Shown piece by piece: positions 5,863 through 9,705 of a DNA stretch of 9,705 nucleotides. The translations under genes and the position numbers were made by a program. The first letter of the stretch is position 1, and each line of letters starts with the position of its first letter. Source of the stretch: Chloroflexota bacterium. GTDB lineage: Bacteria > Chloroflexota > Anaerolineae > UBA1429. Location of the stretch: NCBI GenBank assembly GCA_012515695.1, contig JAAYXX010000035.1, forward strand, positions 1 to 9,705, written 5' to 3'. The notes under the pieces are model-generated. The model had not been told where the DNA came from and made no database searches. It was given only the letters and a program-made list of their open reading frames with translations.

Positions 5863-6558
5863 GTGAGTGTAGGGCAAAAGAGCGTGCGCGCTAACGGCGC
5901 GCGCCCCAAGAGCGTATGGCGGCGATTGTTGATCTTGATCTTGTTGTTGCCTGTGCTGATTGTGGGCATACCCGTCGGCCTGAGATGGTGGACAGACTAC
6001 CGCTATAAGCAAGATATCTATGATCTGGAACGAGTGCCGCCGCGCCGGGTGGCCATCGTGTTCGGCGCGGGCGTCTGGCCCGATGGCACGTTGAGCGCCG
6101 TGCTGGCTGACCGGGTGGACACGGCCATTGCGCTGTATCAGCAAGGGCGCGTGGAAAAGCTGCTCATGACGGGCGACAACAGATTTGCCAACTATAACGA
6201 ACCCCAGCACATGCGGGAGTATGCTCTGGCTCGCGGCGTGCCGGACGGGGATATTGTGCTAGACTATGCCGGGCGGCGGACATACGATAGTTGCTACCGC
6301 GCCCGGCATATCTTTGGCGTCACGGATGCTGTTCTGGTCACGCAGGCGTACCACCTGGACCGCGCCCTGTTCCTGGCCGACCACATAGGCATTGATGCGG
6401 TGGGTGTGCCAGCAGACCAACGCGACTACCAGTTCATTGAGCAGTACTGGTGGCGCGAACTGTTCGCCACGACGCTGGCCTGGTGGGAGGTGTCTATCAG
6501 CCACCCCATTCCGGTGATGGGCGAAAAGCTGCCCATCTTCCCGGACGCCCGCTATTAA
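5863..6558 (+). CDS. SanA/YdcF-like DUF218 membrane-anchored protein
   Basis: A 231-residue protein with a short basic cytoplasmic N-terminus, one membrane segment (about 19-40, LLILILLLPVLIVGIPVGL) and an extracytoplasmic DUF218 domain. Family motifs are visible in order: VAIVFGAGVWPDGTLS (63-78), LMTGDNR (101-107), YNEP (111-114), TYDSCYRA (140-147) and VTQAYHLDRALF (159-170). In E. coli SanA affects envelope permeability to vancomycin at high temperature; the biochemical activity of the family is not settled, though a role in envelope polymer or cell-wall chemistry is usually assumed. The GTG at 5863 is chosen because AGGAG (5850-5854) lies eight bases upstream and because the promoter at 5780-5788 excludes the earlier GTG at 5794. 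It is transcribed alone and converges on the PfkB kinase gene with only 17 bases between stop codons. Confidence 0.85.
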   Translation: MSVGQKSVRANGARPKSVWRRLLILILLLPVLIVGIPVGLRWWTDYRYKQDIYDLERVPPRRVAIVFGAGVWPDGTLSAVLADRVDTAIALYQQGRVEKLLMTGDNRFANYNEPQHMREYALARGVPDGDIVLDYAGRRTYDSCYRARHIFGVTDAVLVTQAYHLDRALFLADHIGIDAVGVPADQRDYQFIEQYWWRELFATTLAWWEVSISHPIPVMGEKLPIFPDARY

Positions 6559-6559
6559 G

Positions 6560-6591
6560 AGCCGCCCCTGAATGCTCACCCGTGGGCGGCT
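6560..6591. terminator. Hairpin at the convergent ends of the SanA-like and kinase genes
   Basis: AGCCGCCC (6560-6567) is the reverse complement of GGGCGGCT (6584-6591), with a 16-base loop. It covers the 17-base gap between the two stop codons and runs into the end of the kinase gene. There is no T-tract on either side. It is the only candidate for ending either convergent transcript here. Confidence 0.4.
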
Positions 6592-7613
6592 TGCCAACGC
6601 CCTAACGCTTGGACTACCTGCTCCTGGCTGGCTGTGCCCGTCGTTCCGATGCACTTGATCGTCACCGAAGCCACCAGGTTGCCGACCAGCGCCGCCTCTT
6701 CCGGCGTGGCCTCGCAACAGAGCGCGCCGACGATGCCCGAAATGGTGCTATCCCCGGCCCCCACGATGTCGATTTCGCCTGTTACGGGCACAGCAGGCAC
6801 GCGCCGACAACTCGACTCGGTGCATACCAGCACGCCCCGCTCGCCCACGGTGACAAACACGGGCCGCCCCGTGCGGCTGCTCAGAGTGCGACCTGCTGCC
6901 TCAATCTCCTGGTCGGTGATATCTCGCCTGACATCGCCGTGCAGCGCCCGCATGGCCTCGTGCTCGTTGGGCTTGAGGTAAATCCCCCGATATTCGCCCA
7001 CGCGCATGCGCGAATCGGCCACGATGACCACCTGGGGATACTGTGCCGCCAGGTCTATGAGCGCCTGCCGCACCCGGTCGGTCATGACGCCATAGTTCCG
7101 CTCGGGAACCTGGTCTGCCACGATGACCCCCTGCACCGACGGCAACAGCTCTTGCAGGCGGGCGATGATCCCGTCCTCCAACTCACGCGGCAAGGGGGCG
7201 CGGTTCTTGATGTCCAGCCGCGATAGCTCGTGCACGCGGCCATCTGGCTCGCACATCATCGGCTTGGTGTAGGTGGGCGTATAGAGCGTGCCGGATTGCA
7301 TCAGGGGTGTGGTATCTACCCCGCGCTCTCGCAGCCCGCGCAGTAACTCGTACCCCTCGCCGTCATCGCCGATCACGCCCAGGGAAACCACGCCGACCTG
7401 AAGCGCCCGCAGGTTGCACACGACAGTGCCCGCCGCGCCGGGGCTGGTGCGTACGCGCACTACCTGATGCGCCTCTAGCCCGGTTTCTAGCGAGGTTTCG
7501 GCCAGCCGCCGGTCAATGTCCAGGTATTTGTCGAGGAAATAGTCGCCGATTACGAGCACGCGCGCGCGCTCGAATCCGGCCAGGATAGCTTGCAGCCGAC
7601 TCTTGTCCATCAT
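6576..7613 (-). CDS. PfkB-family kinase related to the RfaE/HldE kinase domain
   Basis: A 345-residue cytosolic sugar kinase of the ribokinase/PfkB fold. Its layout follows the heptose-7-phosphate kinase domain of RfaE/HldE: RVLVIGDYFLDKYLDID (18-34), VSLGVIGDDGEGYEL (76-90), THR/TYR-rich TPTYTKPMM (112-120), the LKPNEHEA block (213-220) and the phosphate-binding IDIVGAGDSTISG (281-293) with catalytic base D288. The cytidylyltransferase half of HldE is absent. The first signature is unusual: the family PGGAANVA becomes PGAAGTVV (58-65), replacing a glycine and the substrate-contacting Asn, so the substrate may not be a heptose phosphate. The start at 7613 overlaps the previous stop as ATGA; a second ATG at 7610 is slightly better spaced from the GGGGG tract (7618-7622). 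It ends the minus-strand operon. Confidence 0.85.
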   Translation of the reverse strand: MMDKSRLQAILAGFERARVLVIGDYFLDKYLDIDRRLAETSLETGLEAHQVVRVRTSPGAAGTVVCNLRALQVGVVSLGVIGDDGEGYELLRGLRERGVDTTPLMQSGTLYTPTYTKPMMCEPDGRVHELSRLDIKNRAPLPRELEDGIIARLQELLPSVQGVIVADQVPERNYGVMTDRVRQALIDLAAQYPQVVIVADSRMRVGEYRGIYLKPNEHEAMRALHGDVRRDITDQEIEAAGRTLSSRTGRPVFVTVGERGVLVCTESSCRRVPAVPVTGEIDIVGAGDSTISGIVGALCCEATPEEAALVGNLVASVTIKCIGTTGTASQEQVVQALGRWQAAHG

Positions 7614-8581
7614 TTTTCCCCCAACTCGGCTAGAATGTGGTGATACAGGACGGGCACAGTGACCTTGTGGTCGGCGCGCACGTAAAAGCTTTGGCCGCCG
7701 TCTTGCACTGTGCGTACGAGGATCGTCTTGAACGGGCGAAAGTAGTAGCGCGCATCGGATTTCGGCGCTTCGTGGCGCATGTCCTCGCCCAAATCCTGCA
7801 AGTCAAAGACAGCAGTGGAAAAATGGTTGAGTGGCTCGCCGCTCTGATAGGCGACGTTGCGCGCCATCGAGAGCGCCTTCAGATAGACCTCTGGCCCCAT
7901 GATGGCCGTGCCCATGCTCAACAGCACGCCCCCTTCCAGCCGGGTGACCTCCTGGGTGAACACCAGAAAATCGGTGTAAGAGGCCGCGCCCAGCGCCGCG
8001 CCGTCGCAGTTGGGGTGCTCGTGAATAATGTCATAGCCCAGGCTGACATGCACTGTCACGGGGATGCGGAGACGATAGCCCGCCGCCAGGATGCTCACGT
8101 CGCGATGGGGGAACGCTTCCTCCTCGATCACTCGCCCCACGGCTTCGCCCAGGCCGATGCCCTCCGCCGCCGCGCTCGCCGCGATATCGTTGATTCGGCC
8201 CGTCTCTTGCCACAGGCCGAATTGTCCCTCGCTGATGTAACGGGCCACGCTCTCGGTGGTGGCCCCGATGGCCGCCAGCTCGAAATCGTGGATGCAGCAG
8301 GCCCCGTTGAACGCCACCATGCTGACGATGCCGCGCTCCATCAGGTCGATCACATAGCGCGACAGGCCATTCTTGATTACGTGCGCGCCCATCATCCAGA
8401 TCACCGCGCGCCCGTTGCGAGCCGCGGCCACCATGCGCCGGGCCACCAACTCCAGGTCGGGGCTGTCATAGGCGGGCAAGGGGTCATCCAGATGGGCAAA
8501 CTGTTGCAGGGAATAGTCGTGGACCCGCTCGGCGAGCGGTTTCAGCTTGAGCCGGGAGCGGTCGAATATTGGGTAAGACAT
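7610..8581 (-). CDS. Deoxyhypusine-synthase-like protein of unknown function
   Basis: A 323-residue soluble protein that resembles the NAD-binding deoxyhypusine synthase (DHS) fold. Blocks that parallel DHS are AVIWMMGAHVIKNGLS (59-74), VAFNGACCIHDFELAAIG (89-106), the D-I-I-H-E-H-P loop (184-190) and GGVLLSMGTAIMGPEVYLKAL (217-237). I do not see the W-G-K motif that holds the catalytic lysine of true DHS, and bacteria generally lack the eIF5A substrate, so hypusine formation is unlikely. Homospermidine synthase-type chemistry or an uncharacterised NAD-dependent reaction is possible. The ATG at 8581 has GGAGG (8589-8593) seven bases upstream; the in-frame TTG at 8587 does not. Its stop overlaps the kinase start (ATGA), and the aldo/keto reductase gene lies 50 bases upstream, so the three are probably one operon acting on related molecules. 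Confidence 0.7.
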   Translation of the reverse strand: MSYPIFDRSRLKLKPLAERVHDYSLQQFAHLDDPLPAYDSPDLELVARRMVAAARNGRAVIWMMGAHVIKNGLSRYVIDLMERGIVSMVAFNGACCIHDFELAAIGATTESVARYISEGQFGLWQETGRINDIAASAAAEGIGLGEAVGRVIEEEAFPHRDVSILAAGYRLRIPVTVHVSLGYDIIHEHPNCDGAALGAASYTDFLVFTQEVTRLEGGVLLSMGTAIMGPEVYLKALSMARNVAYQSGEPLNHFSTAVFDLQDLGEDMRHEAPKSDARYYFRPFKTILVRTVQDGGQSFYVRADHKVTVPVLYHHILAELGEK

Positions 8582-8631
8582 GGGCAAGCCTCCGATGGAA
8601 TCAGTATGGGCGAGGCGTTTGCTGCCCCGCG

Positions 8632-9498
8632 CTAATGGACATAACGGTTGTGTAACTCGTCCAGGTCTAGCCGCGCAGCCACATCATCCGAGAGGGCGTT
8701 GTTCGCCTCCACCAGATAGGGGTCGCGCACGCCAGTCAGGGCGACATCTATATACGGGTCAGACAGCACATAGTTGAGCAATAGCCGCCCCACCTCCAGC
8801 GGGTCGATCTGGGGGAAGGCGTGGGCCATCAGCCGCTGGAATACCCCGCTGGTCATGGTGCGCATCAGCACCACGCCCATGCCCTGAGCGTCCGCCTGGC
8901 GAATGATGCCCTCGTTGTTCTCAAAATCCGATGGGTGCTGAAACATCAGGTTATAGCGCACCTGCATCACGTCGAACGCGCCGGTGGCGATCAGTTGCTC
9001 CACGCCGCAAGACGGACCCTCGGCGGTAAAGCCGATGAAACGCACCAGCCCCTCCGCCTTGAGTTGCTGCATGGTCTCCAGGCCGCCGCCGCGCAGAATG
9101 ACGTCTACCTCTTGGGGATGATACCAGCCGCCGTGAAACTGGATCACGTCGATCACGTCCACCTGCAAGCGGCGCAGGCTGGCGAGCGCGCTCTGACGGA
9201 TGGCTTCTGGCGTCCACTGGCCGCCGCTGACCTTGGTGGCGATCACCACCTTGTCGCGATGCCCCTTGAGCGCCCGCCCCACCAGTTCTTCGCTGCGCCC
9301 GTTGCCATAGCCGGGAGCTGTATCGAAATAGTTATAGCCGAGTTCCAGCGCGCGGTGGATGGTGGCTGTGGTGGCACGTTCGGCTTCTTGCGAGTCCGCG
9401 TCCCAGTGCCCCATATAATTGGTCAGGCCAAACTGCGCGCCGCCGATGCCCACTTCGGAGACCTGGAGTTGGGTGCGTCCCAACGTGCGATAGCGCAT
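8632..9498 (-). CDS. Aldo/keto reductase
   Basis: A 288-residue NAD(P)H-dependent oxidoreductase of the aldo/keto reductase (TIM-barrel) superfamily. The catalytic tetrad is present: D59 and Y64 in NYFDTAPGYGNG, K89 in IATKV, and H122 in VIQFHGGW. The N-terminal MRYRTLGRTQLQVSEVGIG is typical of the YajO/L-glyceraldehyde-reductase-like branch. The C-terminal part is short and VALTGVRDPYLVEANNAL (252-269) replaces the usual I-P-G-A-x-x-x-x-Q-x-x-E-N cofactor loop, so cofactor preference is unclear. The ATG at 9498 has GGGAGG (9503-9508) four bases upstream. It is the first gene of the minus-strand operon, and a plausible promoter is at 9528-9555. The substrate is unknown; a sugar or aldehyde would fit the kinase downstream. 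Confidence 0.9.
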   Translation of the reverse strand: MRYRTLGRTQLQVSEVGIGGAQFGLTNYMGHWDADSQEAERATTATIHRALELGYNYFDTAPGYGNGRSEELVGRALKGHRDKVVIATKVSGGQWTPEAIRQSALASLRRLQVDVIDVIQFHGGWYHPQEVDVILRGGGLETMQQLKAEGLVRFIGFTAEGPSCGVEQLIATGAFDVMQVRYNLMFQHPSDFENNEGIIRQADAQGMGVVLMRTMTSGVFQRLMAHAFPQIDPLEVGRLLLNYVLSDPYIDVALTGVRDPYLVEANNALSDDVAARLDLDELHNRYVH

Positions 9499-9527
9499 GT
9501 TGCCTCCCGTTGTTTGGTGATGCCTCT

Positions 9528-9555
9528 ATCGTACCCCACTCGCGTCGTGCGTCAA
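9528..9555 (-). promoter_or_regulatory. Candidate sigma-70-type promoter of the reductase operon
   Basis: On the minus strand, TTGACG (9550-9555, five of six) is followed after 16 bases by TACGAT (9528-9533, four of six). A start near 9521 would leave a leader of about 23 bases with the ribosome binding site in it. Confidence 0.45.
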
Positions 9556-9594
9556 GATGTCACGGGGCGCAGTGCCGGGCGGGTGAAACCGCGG

Positions 9595-9705
9595 CAACCG
9601 TTGCATCGCCAGCTTGCTGGCGCGCCCACCTTCGTGGGCTGCAGATGAACCTGCACCAACCATTGCATCGCCAACAAGTTGGCGCGCCCACCTTCGTGGG
9701 CTGCA
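9595..9705. repeat. Two copies of a 49-nt double-hairpin (REP-like) repeat
   Basis: Copy 1 is 9595-9643 and copy 2 is 9657-9705, separated by 13 bases; the second runs to the window edge, so more copies may follow. Each copy has two hairpins. Hairpin A is CGCCAGC-tt-GCTGGCG (9607-9622) in copy 1 and CGCCAAC-aa-GTTGGCG (9669-9684) in copy 2: both strands of the stem changed together, keeping the pairing. Hairpin B is GCCCAC-CTTC-GTGGGC in both (9624-9639 and 9686-9701), identical. The flanks TTGCAT and TGCA are conserved. This looks like an interspersed palindromic repeat family selected for structure rather than sequence. Confidence 0.8.

Noticed and set aside
7637..8635. 332-codon plus-strand frame opposite the DHS-like gene
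   Set aside because: A GC-rich antisense shadow, full of His/Arg/Ala, opposite a gene with conserved blocks.
8821..9648. 275-codon plus-strand frame opposite the aldo/keto reductase
   Set aside because: A shadow of a gene whose full catalytic tetrad is visible on the other strand.
9595..9705. Possible CRISPR array at the right edge
   Set aside because: Only two copies are seen, the gap is 13 bases, each unit contains two strong hairpins and the stems vary between copies; this fits a palindromic repeat, not CRISPR.

Overview
This is a GC-rich bacterial chromosomal window, most likely from a member of Chloroflexota. That guess rests on a fabF-fabH pair, threonine/proline-rich lipoproteins and general protein style; no rRNA or other lineage marker is present, so it is tentative. 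Every gene looks like housekeeping or accessory metabolism. I see no transposase, phage gene, toxin-antitoxin pair, defence gene, tRNA, rRNA or CRISPR array.

Layout, left to right. (1) 2-565 (+) is the 3' end of a beta-propeller/BNR-like protein, closed by a strong intrinsic terminator (574-617). (2) 649-735 carries two diverged 38-nt direct repeats. (3) On the minus strand lie two related lipoproteins: 1829-2161, then 866-1627. They share the same start of the mature protein and a low-complexity Thr/Pro/Glu/Val tail, but only the second carries a mono-haem cytochrome c domain. Upstream of them, on the minus strand, is an exact TTGACA-N17-TATAAT promoter (2552-2580). It is followed by a gene-free leader of about 380 nt with three consecutive hairpins. 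(4) On the plus strand, fabF (2774-4018) and fabH (4021-5160) form a tightly spaced pair. FabH probably starts at a CTG codon behind a strong Shine-Dalgarno sequence inside the end of fabF. A convergent MaoC-type hydratase gene (5229-5690, -) faces them. (5) A SanA/YdcF-type DUF218 membrane-anchored protein (5863-6558, +) follows an extended -10 promoter. (6) A minus-strand operon reads right to left: aldo/keto reductase (8632-9498), deoxyhypusine-synthase-like protein (7610-8581) and RfaE/HldE-like PfkB kinase (6576-7613). The last two overlap as ATGA. (7) The right edge (9595-9705) holds two copies of a 49-nt double-hairpin repeat whose first stem differs by compensatory base changes.

How the genes may work together. 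FabF and FabH initiate and elongate fatty acids, and the MaoC protein is an acyl-thioester hydratase of related chemistry. The three-gene minus operon looks like a small carbohydrate or small-molecule pathway of unknown product. The cytochrome lipoprotein is probably an extracytoplasmic electron carrier.

The points most worth a second look are the haem-free twin of the cytochrome lipoprotein with its structured leader, the covarying repeat at the right edge, the CTG start of fabH, and the kinase/DHS-like/reductase operon, whose kinase has an altered sugar-binding signature.
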